Source of the DNA: Urechis unicinctus
Lineage: Eukaryota; Annelida; Polychaeta; Xenopneusta; Urechidae
Direction of reading: 5' to 3'
NCBI GenBank assembly: GCA_034190875.2
Contig: CM067353.1
Location: forward strand, 32,243,199-32,307,198
Length of the DNA stretch: 64,000 nucleotides
The translations under genes were made by a program, and so were the position numbers. The notes below the pieces were generated by a model. It did not search any database and had not been told where the DNA came from. It saw only the letters and a list, made by a program, of their open reading frames with translations. Shown here in pieces: positions 10,430 through 21,799 of the stretch. How positions within the stretch are numbered: position 1 is the stretch's first letter; every line of letters begins with the position of its first letter.

Positions 10430-10975
10430 CAGAGATACCAGCGAGAAGCTTCGTAGTATGCTTTTAAACACTTCACCATATGTCTATATCACTGGAGGAT
10501 AAGTTGGATATATTACCTATATAGTTTGATAACATCTACTTTAGAGCGGATATTGAACAATCGTCTCATCAACACGGTACCTTTCATTTGCCTTTGCAGT
10601 AGCTGCTTTGCATTGCTTACACTGATATTTAATAACTCACAGAGATATTGAAAAAACATCTGCAATATTCCACTTGATTTAAGCAAAGCATCAAACGTCA
10701 CCATCACATAGCACAAAAACAACGTATTTGTCACAAACGTCAGAAATAAATACGATCTGATGAATACATACTTAGCCAACAATGAGGTATAGGCTGTGAA
10801 GGCTACTCATACAGGCAAAATCTTATTCTACCGACGCAGCACATCTACACGCCACGTGCAAGTGATAGATTGCCGACAGGGCCCATAACTGTGTATATCC
10901 TCGCTTGCCATTGTGCAATCTTGTCATGCCTCTTCTTCTTTTTTTTCAATTCGGATCATAAAAGAATGAGTGATT
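10430..10975. other. Unassigned non-coding sequence
   Basis: An 89-codon minus-strand open frame (10513-10782) has hydrophobic stretches but no recognisable family and no paralog. I do not call it. Confidence 0.35.
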
Positions 10976-10979
10976 ACTA

Positions 10980-12000
10980 GACGGAGAAGAGAAAGTTTAT
11001 TCGTCTATGCAGGCATCGAATACGGACTTAAGCAAGCCGAATCCTTTTGATAGAGTAAGACGTCATCATTGACCGCTTTGTATCGCATTACTACGTTTTC
11101 TACTGATAATTACTGAAGGCAATGTCGATTACTCATCGAGGGATTGTACTGCTTGAACGACATATGATAAAGCTTTCCTATTACAGTAAACCACTCAAAC
11201 CATGAAGATTGAGAGACACACCCTTACAGATGTGTAAAGGTTCATTATCAAATATCGAGTGAGCTCGCGGTTAAAATGTTCCTCAATAACACAATGACGA
11301 TGATTGCATACCTTTCCATAAAAGTTGGGCAAGAATGCATGTAAGTCAACTTTGTCGTTACATTAGAATGCAATTACATGCGTATTATTGCTATCACTTA
11401 GACATCCATAAAAAAACAAGCAGAGAATGGATGGATATGAAACACACCTTGCAATAGAAGCATGGCCAGAATACTTGTTGGTAGACTTGATCCTTACGTC
11501 TTAAGGCAATCACATACATATTATTGTGAACACTGATACATCGGAACGTAACTATAGGGAGGATATGAAAGCCCACGATTGTTATTAACAATATGGAGCA
11601 TATCCAAAACACCTTACATTTATACATTGCCCAACAACAGCCCTCGATCGATGGCGCTATAACATCAGCCCGTATTATTGTTGAGCAGCAACGAACACTT
11701 CAGCAACAGAGCCAACCTAGACAATCCCATTATGTTTACACTCGGTGCCGGTAAATGTCTTGCTAGTTATGTAACTTTCCCACAAACCCATTCCACTAAT
11801 TGATGGTCGATTGACCGGCGCATGCCCCACAATACAGGTACCTGATACTTTTAATGCATCTCACGTAAACATACGCCCTGATAATCGTCCTAGCTGTATT
11901 TGTTCAATTCCGATCTCATTTATGTCAGCCACATGAATGTAGCCGCCAACCGAACATTTACTGACGTCAGCCGGTGGAAAATTGATCACTGTCTTTGTAT
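10980..12000 (+). repeat. Duplicated segment, paralog of 14750-15830
   Basis: Landmarks are 'gcaggcatcgaatacggact', 'acatatgataaa', 'cttacagatgtg', 'gagctcg.g.ttaaaat', 'ttcctcaata.cacaa', 'ggcgct.taacatcagcc', 'acgaacactt' and 'aatacaggtacctg'. Partial third copies are at 20760-21020, 28740-28830 and 49940-50205. Confidence 0.8.
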
Positions 12001-12440
12001 TGCCGCCGTTCTTAGTACCTGGCAATACAATAGTATATTGACCAGTTATTTATCTATCCCATGGTAAGCTGGAACCATGGTCACATGTGATTCTTATTGA
12101 CATGAGACAATTGGGTTGTGGAACCCCATCGTCATTCAATCAACCCTTGGTTAGTAGAAAGATCAAGTATGATGAAATAATCGATGTAGGAATAACGATA
12201 AATGAATCGATTTATTTACGCTACACTGGCCCATGCAATGTAGGATGGCAATCGAAAGGCATCAACAGAGCTTACAATATTGTAGCATATATTTTCACTA
12301 ACTCATTTTGTGAAATTCAATCTTGTGGTCATACAATCTACCAGGCAACCGATTGGTCCGTCCTCTGCGGTGTTCGTTTCCAAACTTCAATGGCGTTTGG
12401 TGACCACAAAAGGCGGTACGGGGTAAGAACTTTTACCTAT
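11970..12440 (+). repeat. Copy of the 'gtatattg...aatgtagg' module plus 3' extension
   Basis: The first part matches 4242-4560. The extension (about 12330-12400: 'accaggca.', 'attggtcc.tc.tctgc') is a frame-damaged copy of the coding-like segment at 28902-29018. A 133-codon open frame spans it by chance. Confidence 0.7.
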
Positions 12441-12490
12441 GCGTCACTAACATCTGCATCAGCTGTGACGCTTACTTCTTTAGACTGAAC

Positions 12491-12657
12491 ACTCTCTCTT
12501 TCTTTCTCTTTCTCTCTCTATCTATGTCTCTCTCCCTCTTTCACATACACACTCTCTCACTCTCTCTTACTCTCTTTCTCTCTCTTACTGTGTCTCTCTC
12601 CCTCTCTCTCTCTCCTTCTCTCTCTTCCTCTTTCTCTAACCCTCTCTCTGCCTATCC

Positions 12658-12722
<65 letters not shown>

Positions 12723-12739
12723 TATTTCTCTCTTTATCT
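12491..12739 (+). repeat. Pyrimidine (TC)n microsatellite, imperfect
   Basis: About 250 bases of TC with T, A and CC interruptions; the purest part is about 12658-12720. Both flanks are shared with the tract at 16121-16267. Confidence 0.95.
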
Positions 12740-12744
12740 CCATC

Positions 12745-12960
12745 GAGCATTACGGGAAGTATGCCTACCTTACACGCGCTGCATTATCGACCAACTAATG
12801 GCATTCTGCAAGCAGCATACATGTGCGTTGTCCATCAATAAAAGGATCATCCGACATTGCCCCATTTCCTGCCGATAGATAGCATGCACTTATCTTAATG
12901 CCTATCATATTCCTTCAAGTTTAACGTCCGTTGCGACAGTGGACGCCAATTTCATGAATA
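12745..12960 (+). repeat. Module 'gcattacgggaagtat', paralog of 16268-16480
   Basis: 'gcattacgggaagtat', 'catac.tgtg.gttgtccat', 'cccatttcctgc', 'atagca.g..cttac' and 'cgacagtg.acg' occur in the same order. In both copies the module begins immediately after the TC tract. Confidence 0.8.
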
Positions 12961-13069
12961 CCACATTTAATAATTCACTTGGCAGCGTTTCCTACGAATG
13001 AACGCCCAGATGTCTTAACAAGAACCCTTTCCATTGTTCTCGTTTCACAGTATGGCGACCTGTAGAAAT

Positions 13070-13440
13070 TCCGGGGTTTGGGGTAGGTTGGAGGAAGGGG
13101 GAGGGGTTGAGGAATGCACTCGAATATGATGTTGGAAATCTGTGGTATCCTGTTAATTAAACAATCAGACTATTTCTGTTATCCCGATTAAACTTCGATT
13201 CAGCAACATTAAATCAAATAGCCGATCAAAGCAATCTAATATGATTCGAATAGAAACAATACGAATTTTCAAGGTAGTATATCGGCGGCTCAGGATGTGG
13301 CCCCTACGTTTGTAAGTATCAGAGCTGACTTCAAAGAATAAAAGGGAATGATCGGTGTGATCGATGGTTTCGCTTTGTCTGGTCGCATTGTGGTTGTCAC
13401 CAGGTATTATGTGAAGGTGTCTGCGAGTGACTGAATATCA
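13070..13440 (+). repeat. Segment matching 29050-29740
   Basis: A G-rich lead (ggggtttggggtaggttgg; a longer one at 29040-29090) is followed by 'tcctgttaa.taaac', 'ccgattaaacttc', 'aaatagccgatcaaa', 'gatgtg.cccct.cgtttgta' and 'gtgtgatcgatg'. The 29050 copy has extra sequence in the middle. Confidence 0.7.
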
Positions 13441-13760
13441 AAGAAAGTAAACCAATCTTTGCAATGTTTATCCCCAGTTCAAAGTTACAGCATGTTTATT
13501 ATGTCATAGTCACATGGAGCCATTAATCACAGTAGCAAACATTAATGGTCGATAATGCTCCATGGATGGATGGATGTTCCACATTAAACGTCGCTCTGTG
13601 TTCCCGGAATAGCATACGCGAATCTGCTATCATCTAATATTCCTAGTTTGTTTGGAACACGGAAAGAAGCAGAACGCATCAACATTAAAACCATTATTGC
13701 CAGGCAATATTACTCAAGAGGTTAAAGTGGGTGATTCATATAAGGTTTCTGAGATGATCG
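13440..13760 (+). repeat. Gapped copy of the 'atgaatgatgctctattta' family
   Basis: It carries 'ttatccccagttc', 'gtcacatggagcc', 'gcgaatctgct', 'gaacgcatcaacattaaa' and 'gggtgattcatataaggtt'. Pieces present at 29790-30460 are missing between these, so this copy has large deletions. Confidence 0.65.
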
Positions 13761-13889
13761 TCAAATGTCCACAGTCAATGGTAAAAATAGACGTCTGATC
13801 ATTAATATCTCCTTTGTATGTGAAGGCATTATTTTATTATCCAACGAGGGGCATTTCCCAGATGGCGGCAACGTATCAGGCTCACTAAC

Positions 13890-14610
13890 CCTACATCTAT
13901 ATTCGCTGTCACCAAGGCAGGTCATAACACAAGGCTCATTATTCAAAATAAGTAAGTACTCGAAATGGATAACGTAATTTCCTGACTTGTCTCTATTAAG
14001 CATATATTGTAACTGTTAATGTGTAAGGAGCAACATAGATTAATTTCTTTCTGACAAGTCCACTTCGTTTGTAGAGTTACCCACAGTCAACGTGTCAGTT
14101 GCCCAAACCACTTGTAGCACCTTTCCATTCTCGCACATTGCAATCAGCGAAACAAACGATATCAAGTATAAGCCTTTTGTAGAGTTTGCAAGTTGGATGT
14201 ACACTTTTTCTCATAGTTTCCTTGATTGCACCTAAATGTGAAGGCCGGAGGTTGCAGTCATGACAATCGCTTACGCGTTTTAGTGAATTGTCGAGGTGAT
14301 TACCAGTCCTTCATTCTTCCAATAATGCCGATCACAGAATGAAGAGAAAATCTCGTCACGTGTTCAGCTGGACAACCTGCTGATTTATTCATGTGTTGAA
14401 GGTGAAGCAACAGTTTAATCGTCTAACAGCTTATGGGCGACGTCGCCAGCAGACAGCAATCAACAGAGCCATGGTAAGAAAGGTACCGCAATTGGTCCAC
14501 ACGTTAAGCATAATCGGCACATTAGCCTTACTAATGCTTTCGTCCACGATTATCAGACACTGTTCATTCATGTGTCAAACGAAAACAGCTCTTATAAATA
14601 TGCTAGTTAA
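13890..14610 (+). repeat. Segment matching 30990-31640 and 21010-21770
   Basis: Landmarks are 'tctattaagcat', 'gcacctttc', 'gggtttgcaag'-type strips, 'ttttagtgaatt.tcgagg', 'caacctgctgatttattcat', 'gtctaacagctta.gggc' and 'cagacagcaatcaacagagc'. In the 31000 lineage this segment leads toward the YIPF5 3' end. Confidence 0.75.
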
Positions 14611-14639
14611 ATAGGGATATTGTCGTGATGGTTTAAATT

Positions 14640-15830
14640 GATTGGGGAAGGGGTAGTGGAGTAGGGGTGGGGGGATCCTACGATGAACAATGCTTTATTT
14701 GCGCTGCAGAAGAACAAGATACATGCCGCTTCTGCTTTTCACAAATTCTGTTCATGAAGAAATGTTCTCAACAGTGGGAGTATACAGGCATCGAATACGG
14801 ACTGAAGTACAGGGCCTCGTGTAAGCAGAATCCTCTTGGTAATGTAAGACTCCATTATTCTCCGCTTTGTGTCGCATTGCTCTGTGTTCTCTGTAGATGC
14901 TAATTTTGTCAATATTGATTATTCAAACCAGATTTAAAACGTATGATAAACTACTCACATCATGAACTTTGAGGGACGCACTCTTACAGATGTGGAATAT
15001 CGAGGGAGCTCGTGATTAAAATATTCCTCAATAGCACATTGGGAAGAATGGCAAGAATGCTTGTTAGTCAACTTGGTCGTTAAAATAGACGGCAATTTCA
15101 TGCGCATTATCGCTATTATTTAGACCTCCAAACCATAAGCTGAGAAAGGAGGGATATGAGACAACTCAAATAATGGTACCCACGTTTTATTTATAATGCG
15201 TCAATGTAATTGTCAATATGGCGACACCCAAGAAACCCTCACCAGTTGCACACATTAGACATAGAAGAAGCACAATGTCTTGGTTAACATTCCACTCATT
15301 AACTCATTTACGATGACAGCAAACCTCACAATAGCAGTTGGGCAAGAATACTTGTCAGTCGACTTGGTTGTTACGTCAGAAGAAAATTACATACATACCA
15401 TTGTTAACACTAGAGAAGTACCTATGCCAGAGATTGATTTATGATACGTCATTGATTGCAATTATCTATAGGGAGCACATCCAATGCACCCTCACATTCT
15501 ACATTGACGAAGCACAATGTCTCGGTTTGCAATGTCTCGGTTTCCCACAACAGGCGTCGATTGATGGCGCTTTAACATCAGCCAATATTATTGTTGGTTC
15601 AAGGTATGTTGAGAAAAAAGTTTGAGAATAACAACGAACACTTCCGCAATAAGGCTAACCTACACAATTATGTGTTAACCACAGGTTCCAGTAAATGTCG
15701 TGATAGTTATGTTACATTGCCAACACCCACTCCACTAATTGATGCCCCACAATACAGGTACCTGTTGCTTCTGGGGTAGTTCACGTAACCATAGGCCCTC
15801 AAAACCGCCCTAGCTTTGTGTGTTTGCCAA
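14640..15830 (+). repeat. Duplicated segment, paralog of 10980-12000
   Basis: Same landmarks as the partner. Within this copy, 'ggcaagaatgcttgttagtc' (about 15050) and 'gggcaagaatacttgtcagtc' (about 15340) also repeat locally, so a sub-segment of about 290 bp is itself duplicated in tandem. Confidence 0.75.
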
Positions 15831-16024
15831 TCCTGAGTTGGCTGAGCGACTCAACATTGAATGAAGCCACAAACCAACTGCTAATTTTTGTCTGCCACAG
15901 TGAATACAACAACCGCGTCAGCAGAGCTCAAAACCTCATAGTGAACATTTTTTAAAAGCCCCAATACAAAGCTCATTATGAAAAATTCTAGCTTCCAATA
16001 ATACTATCTATGGAATGTTTCAGA

Positions 16025-16110
16025 TTGATATTTTGAGCAAAAACATAGGCTGAAGCGCAAATCTCAAAGACTTTTGGTGACTACCAAGTGGCCGGTTGGA
16101 GTTGCTGCTT
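16025..16110 (+). repeat. Deleted remnant of the coding-like segment
   Basis: 'attgatattttgagcaaaaacata' resembles 28902-28927. It jumps directly to 'aatctcaaagacttttggtga', the counterpart of about 29016-29040. The middle that carries the conserved residues is missing. Confidence 0.4.
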
Positions 16111-16120
16111 GTATCCCCTC

Positions 16121-16267
16121 ACTATCTCTCTATCTCTCTCTTTCTTTCTTTGTCTCTGTTTTTCAATCACTCTTTCTTCCTTTCTTTCTCTCTCTTGCTT
16201 TCTTTGTCTCTCTCTTTCAGTGTTTCTCTCTCTCTTCCTATATATATCTCGTTATCTCCCTCTCTCT
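16121..16267 (+). repeat. Pyrimidine (TC)n-type microsatellite, imperfect
   Basis: TC-rich with TTTC and TG interruptions. The 3' border is the shared 'gcattacgggaagtat' module, as at 12739. Low-complexity Ser/Leu frames here are not genes. Confidence 0.9.
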
Positions 16268-16690
16268 AGCATTACGGGAAGTATTCTTCCCCTTTATGGG
16301 CTGTATAATCCCGCAATAACGAGAAACTAAAAGCGTCATACGTGTGTGTTGTCCATTAGTAAACAAATCTACAGTCATATACCCATTTCCTGCACCATAA
16401 ATAGCAAGTGCTTACCTTAGTGACTATCAAATACCTTGCAGTTTCACGTCCATGTCGACAGTGAACGTAAATTAGACGTGTGACAAGAAGAAAAGATTTA
16501 GGTCAGGGCTGTGTTAGACGACGGGAAAGATGATAGGGGTTACACAATCACTGGATGCTCACATGCAAGGCAACATTGAAACATCTCATTGATTCATATA
16601 ATACGAGAATTGACAACAACACATGCTAGATTTTCATGATCAAAAACATACTTGTCATTCTCTGGTCACGTGTCACACGGTAAGTTTTTC
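16268..16690 (+). repeat. Paralog of 12745-12960, then of 1960-2140/4760-4910
   Basis: The first 210 bases match 12745-12960. The following part, 'gggttacacaatcactggatgctcaca' and 'catataatacgagaattg', matches the module at 4760-4910. Confidence 0.65.
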
Positions 16691-16789
16691 TCTTTGGAAG
16701 TGCAATTATTGCATTATATGCATGGTGTGATGAAAGCTAAAAGCATATTTCTTTTGGCGAGTGGTGGGCGTATAAAGAATACTGTTGCA

Positions 16790-17285
16790 ACAAAGCACAT
16801 CCACCCAAATAAGGCTTAACCCAGGTTCAGCCTCTGGCATTATCAGTATGCCATATAACCATGGAACCCCTCGCCACATTGCCAAATATAATAATGAATG
16901 ATGCTCTATTTATGGACGTACGCCTTATATTAAACGTCGCCTATGTTCCCGTAATTGTATACACGAGTCTGCACCCATCCAATGTTCTCGCTTTAGTGTT
17001 GTGTGAGACCAAAGGCATACACCCAATCCCTTAAACATGAACGTGCATACTGCTAAACTTTATAGTGAAGCGTAAATGGTCCAATTCCTCCAGAGCTCTA
17101 ATATTTATACGCAGTTACGCCCCCAACTAAAAGCCTTTGCCCAGCTAAATTCATCAATGTTCAGAGCATTTGTAGGGCGCTGAAAGCCCACGCATTACCA
17201 TCAGTGTAGGTTAAATTTTTGCTATAGGTTGACATGTAAGGTAGCAGTGCCACATCACAGAAAGAGCCTTCATGAGATATATTTC
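16790..17285 (+). repeat. Copy of the 'atgaatgatgctctattta' family
   Basis: Well preserved against 29790-30360: 'ataataatgaatgatgctct', 'attaaacgtcgcctatg', 'aacatgaacgtgcatac', 'aaagcctttgcccag', 'gcatttgtagggcgctga' and 'aggttgacatgtaaggtagc'. It ends at the 32-bp minisatellite. Confidence 0.8.
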
Positions 17286-17669
17286 CTATGTTTCAAAGTG
17301 CATATATTAAATAGTCTCTATGTTTCAAAGTGCATATATAACATAGTACCTATGTTTCAAAGTACATATATTACATAGTACATATGTTTCAAAGTGCATA
17401 TATTACATAGTACCTATATTTCAAAGTGCATCTATTACATAGTACATATGTTTCGAAGAGCATATATTACACAGTACCTATGTATCAAAGTGCATATATT
17501 ACACAGTACCTATGTTTCAAAGTTCATATATTACATTGTACACACGCTTCAAAGTGCATATATTACATAGTACATATGTTTTAGAGGGCAAATATTACAT
17601 AGTACATGTTTCAAAGTGCACATATTGAATAGTACATATGTTTCGAAGTGCATTTATTACACTGTATGT
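17286..17669 (+). repeat. 32-bp minisatellite, about 12 units
   Basis: Units of the type 'ctatgtttcaaagtgcatat' + 'attacatagtac' repeat about 12 times with roughly 5-20% divergence. A degraded remnant with the same upstream neighbour ('aggttgacacat') is at about 57465-57560, so the array sat in the ancestor and persisted or expanded only here. Confidence 0.95.
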
Positions 17670-18130
17670 ATATTTCGCTGTTTATGAGTCTCATATGCGT
17701 CGCACACAGTGATAGCTATTGATCAATATATATATGCATTCTTTTAGGTTGGGTTTAACGTCCAGATGACCTCGATAACAGAGCTGTCTGGTGGGAGTTA
17801 CGGCACTTGTTATAGCAGCAAGTGTCCCAATAGCTCCCGTAGGATTCCTCAGTTATGGTCTGAAAAATCAATCACGAGACACCAGAACCACTTGCGTCAT
17901 GGTTGCGTGTTGATCTACAGAGCTCATGCGCACTAATACTTACCCTAATATTTGCTCACTAGAATGCCCGATAACCATGCCTTATACGAAAAAAGGCTAT
18001 GAAAGCCCACGTGACACAGACAAAGGTGGTAGAAGTTAAGGTAATGACCAGGTATTTGCCCAAACATGCTTGATGACCAGTAAATTTGTCTTGCCCTGTC
18101 ATTTCCTCTTATTCTGTCAGCATAAATGTC
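17670..18130. other. Unassigned; small imperfect stem-loop near 17792-17838
   Basis: No gene was found. A weak hairpin (gggag/ctccc plus cacttg/caagtg) is visible near 17792-17838. I give it no function. Confidence 0.3.
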
Positions 18131-18139
18131 CTACTCAGC

Positions 18140-18310
18140 AGGGTCGAGGATCATACCTGTGCACGCTGCATGCGTAATCTTTTACAAGGCTTCCCTGTGA
18201 GTGTTCGATGATTGGGGTATTGAGATCAGCACACACACTTGCAGCATAAAGCCGAACCATTTCTTCTGCCTCTCTGTGATTGCTGGTAATTTGCTGCACG
18301 TTCGAACTGT
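18140..18310 (+). repeat. Copy of the 'gcatgcgtaatcttttac' module
   Basis: This aligns with 6880-7040. It ends at an AT-rich microsatellite that is absent from the 6880 copy. Confidence 0.7.
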
Positions 18311-18311
18311 G

Positions 18312-18380
18312 GTATATATAACTATATATATATACATATATAAATAAATACACATATATATAAATGGATCTGTGATGTAA

Positions 18381-18467
<87 letters not shown>

Positions 18468-18525
18468 TATAACTATTAATAAATATTTACATATATTTAT
18501 ATATATAAATATATATATATATAAT
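18312..18525. repeat. (AT)n microsatellite
   Basis: Almost pure AT with a few C and G interruptions; the longest run is about 18383-18470. A 178-codon minus-strand frame through it (18135-18671) is a low-complexity Ile/Tyr artefact. Confidence 0.95.
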
Positions 18526-18529
18526 AGAC

Positions 18530-19320
18530 AAGCTATAGGTGATACTACATACGAATTCATGTAAAGCTTGAAGTTGATGTTTTCGGCAACTGGTGCAACT
18601 GCCAGATCGATATTTTTATTAGTATTAGTAATTTGCTGATCAAGTATTACCAATGTCATTACCAATGTCATTTACGAATGCAGTAAACTGCGGTGAATGG
18701 AAGTGTCCATGCATATCATGAAAGCTAACAATAATATCTAACATGACGGATGCGAATGTATTAGCTTAGCTTACAATGTTATGGTGCGTACATTTCTACA
18801 GTGCAATACAAATATCATGGTTGGTTATTACACGAAAATTTATAAGATGATGTAGGCGAGATCCCATTTAGCTCTTGACACAAGCGCTACAGAGTGCGAC
18901 ATTAAATTGGTAGGTCTACTGTCTACCGAAGCTTTTAAGTCTTGGAGGCAATACTATGTCTGGCCGAGGAAAGAACACTTAGTCCATATATCCATCATCA
19001 ATGGCCGATGTATTCTTTAACCTCGGATGCAAGCGTTTTAGCATAGCAATTACTTATGTGTACAATCAGTCTGAGTATCGTCATGTTTTTGCTTTGAGCT
19101 GCCAGAAAAATGTGGGCAGCCTGCTTCATACGAGCTCGATACAAGGCCCATTACAACTCACGACTGCGCCGTGTAAATACCGCTAGATGTTACAGTGAAG
19201 AACTGTAAGAGAGGTGGATCAGGATGTTTAGATTACAAAAAGCATGCTGCTGACCAATCAACTGTATAATGGGAAAATAATATATCACCGTGTTTTTCAT
19301 TGAGCAGTTATCGATATGTA
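18530..19320. other. Mostly unassigned; 19000-19320 shows weak paralogy
   Basis: Strips such as 'tttttcattgagcagtt' (about 19290) recur at 58435-58450 and 63635-63655. No gene was recognised. Confidence 0.35.
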
Positions 19321-19740
19321 TCGTCCATGCTTATACTCATCATCAAGGGTCATGACCTCTCCTTCGGCTCATAAAATCACCTCGGGAGAGGACGTGAATG
19401 AACCTGATCATTTTGCAATGCTCATAGCAAGCCGCTCACTGGAGAAATCATTCCTAGTCGCATCCAATCAGAACGTGCGTTATTTTAGAGCAGTCCGGTA
19501 GTGTGTCAACTCGTGTGCAATTCAAACATAGTACGTCATTGGCAATCTGATTTAACGACTCTTTCAGCGCGCTGCGACTTCCATTTCGCTTTGGTTATTG
19601 CAGTTACGTCATCAGTGCGTTAGCCTGCTCACAATTCGCCTTCAGTCCCAGTCCACGCCTGGGCGGCGACATGGCTCTGTGGGTCGGAATAGTTTGTTCT
19701 GTTTATATGGGATACTCCAATGAGAAGGGAAGGGGTTTTC
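19320..19740. other. Unassigned non-coding sequence
   Basis: Only short frames without features are present. Confidence 0.3.
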
Positions 19741-19814
19741 TTTGGGAATGAAAGGTATACGGATAGCCTGCTGCATGCACAGTTGTACGTTAATGCTGGA
19801 CGATTCACCAAGTA

Positions 19815-20045
19815 TATTCCACGATGGGCGGCTTCGTTCTTGTAAAGAAATATTACTCCATTAGCCCAGTAGAACTCGTGCTGCCAATTTGTCATAATAA
19901 GACGATTTTTTTAACAGGTGGCCATGTTATACCCGCTTACCCTCGTCCAGTAATCATACTCGGAAATGAATGAGTAGTTGGTTAAACTGGGCCTACAAAC
20001 ATTTTCTCTAAGCCTGAAAAACCATGATTTATGGATAATAGAAAC
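19815..20045 (+). repeat. Local duplication, copy 1 (copy 2 at 20220-20462)
   Basis: 'atgggcggct', 'gtaaagaaatattactccat', 'gtcataataagacga', 'catgttatacccgctt', 'ccctcgtccagtaatc' and 'tgggcctacaaacattttct' are shared almost base for base with copy 2. The older paralog at 8090-8310 is much more diverged. Confidence 0.9.
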
Positions 20046-20219
20046 ATGCTCATAATACGCTATAACTTGTGCATATGTTACATAATACTTTATAAGTGCC
20101 ACTTACTCGTGTCATGTTTTCATACCTCGTAGTTTTAGTGGTGATATAGTTATGGTGTAATATCCAAACACAACATAAGCAAACAAACGAGGCATATAGG
20201 ACGCACTGTGTTTCGGGAA

Positions 20220-20462
20220 TCGCCAGTATATACCACAATGGGCGGCTCCATTGCTGTGAAGAAATATTATTCCATTAGCGCAGTAGAGCTCTTGCTGCGA
20301 TTATGTCATAATAAGACGAATTTGCTTTAACAGGTGACCATGTTATACCCGCTTTCCCTCGTCCAGTAATCTCATTCGGAAATGAATGAGTAGATAGTTA
20401 AACTGGGCCTACAAACATTTTCTCTCGGCCTGTAAAACCATGATGTATCGATATTGGATACA
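20220..20462 (+). repeat. Local duplication, copy 2
   Basis: See copy 1. Copy 2 keeps the upstream 'ggcatataggacgca' strip found at 8070 and is therefore the more complete of the pair. Confidence 0.9.
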
Positions 20463-20639
20463 TGCCCATAATACGCTATGTTACAACGAATGAATTCGAA
20501 GTTTATCTAATAGCGTGAGGATTATTCAGCATTGCGGTGAGATATTGGCATTGTTAGCGCTGGGTTTTCTAAGCGAAGATCAGTTAGAGTAACAAAGATA
20601 ACTTCGTCAACGACGCCCACTTACCTCTTCTTAGTCTAC

Positions 20640-21020
20640 CGAAGGGGTGTCTACCACCGAACTGTGCAATGAAATATATAAATTGACGTGTTATCAATAT
20701 TTGCAAACAAACACTTTTGGCCAGTAGTGATACCATCAATCGTACAATGTCGTGGTAATCTTTCCCCACTACAGGCGTCGATTAATGGCGCTATAAAACC
20801 CCTCCGTAGTATTGTTGGTTCCAGGTATTCAGAAATGGGATCAGGAGTTACAATGGAATAACAACGACCAATTCAGCAGTTGAGGAAACCTACACAATGC
20901 TATATTTACTCCCAGTTCCAGTAAATGGTATCATAGATAAGCAGCAGTCCCACGAACGCGTGCCTCTCATTGTTGGTTTATAGGAAAGCGCTAACCCGAT
21001 ATAGGTACCTGTTGCTGTTT
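20640..21020 (+). repeat. Segments matching 8880-9000 and 15550-15780
   Basis: The 'gttatcaatatttgcaaa' strip (20690) is the paralog of 8920. 'ggcgctataaaac', 'gtattgttggttc' and 'aacctacacaatgc' (20770-20900) match 15560-15680. Confidence 0.6.
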
Positions 21021-21770
21021 AGGCACCAATTCGTTTGCAGTACTGACAGTCAACGTGTCAGTTGAACGAAGCACTTGTAGCACCTTTCGATATGCATATT
21101 TCCATCAGCGAAACAAATCTATATCAGGTCAATTCCTTTTGTTGGGTTTGTAAGCAATCACGAGAGAGCGTCCAGAAGCAATCAGCTAGCGTCGTGGCCG
21201 CGAACTGATCTGCGCATAAGTAGGTGGTCTGTCAATGGTTCGATCCTGAGTATGTTGTTACAAATAACACCGTGCTCCTCAACATGAATAAGAATGCTCA
21301 ATGTGGTCGATGGTTTCGATTTCTCATTGTGATATTATGTGAAGTTATTGGCGAGTGACTGAATCTCAAAGAACGCTGTAGCAACAAAGCCAACTAACCT
21401 ATGCAGTGTTTATCCCCAGTTCCACTACTCGTAAGGAGCAACAGTGATTAACCGCCTTCTGAACGGTATCAGGTTAGTTTGCAAGTTAGGTGTCCAGTTT
21501 TTCTCGTATATTTGCTTGGAAAGTTATGAAAAACGTCTACTGCATTGTAAGGAATTATCGAGGTGATTGCCAGTCCTTTTGCCTACCAATAACTCCGGTC
21601 AGAACTCAACCTGCTGATTTTATTCATGTGTTGAATGTGAATCAACACAGTATAGTTGTCTAACAGCTTGTGGGCGACGTCGCCAGCAGACAGCAATCAA
21701 ATGTAACGAGATTGGTCCATACGTTGAGCACATGATGCACATGACCGTAACGGCGTGTGAGAAGTGTATG
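21020..21770 (+). repeat. Segment matching 14080-14560 and 31200-31640
   Basis: 'acagtcaacgtgtcagttg', 'cacttgtagcacctttc', 'tcgaggtgattgccagtcctt', 'acctgctgatt.ttattcatg' and 'gggcgacgtcgccagcagac' are shared with 14080-14460. Between 21240 and 21440 a strip related to 13340-13480 is interleaved. Confidence 0.75.
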
Positions 21771-21799
21771 TTTTTATTGTTGCCGAAAGCCTAACCAAT

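Noticed and set aside
17286..17669. CRISPR-like array
   Set aside because: The 32-bp units are contiguous with no unique spacers, and the DNA is eukaryotic; it is a minisatellite.
17792..17838. Stem-loop resembling a terminator or small RNA
   Set aside because: Several mismatches and no T-run or conserved partner; too weak to call.
18135..18671. 178-codon minus-strand open frame
   Set aside because: Most of it is the AT microsatellite read as Ile-Tyr repeats.
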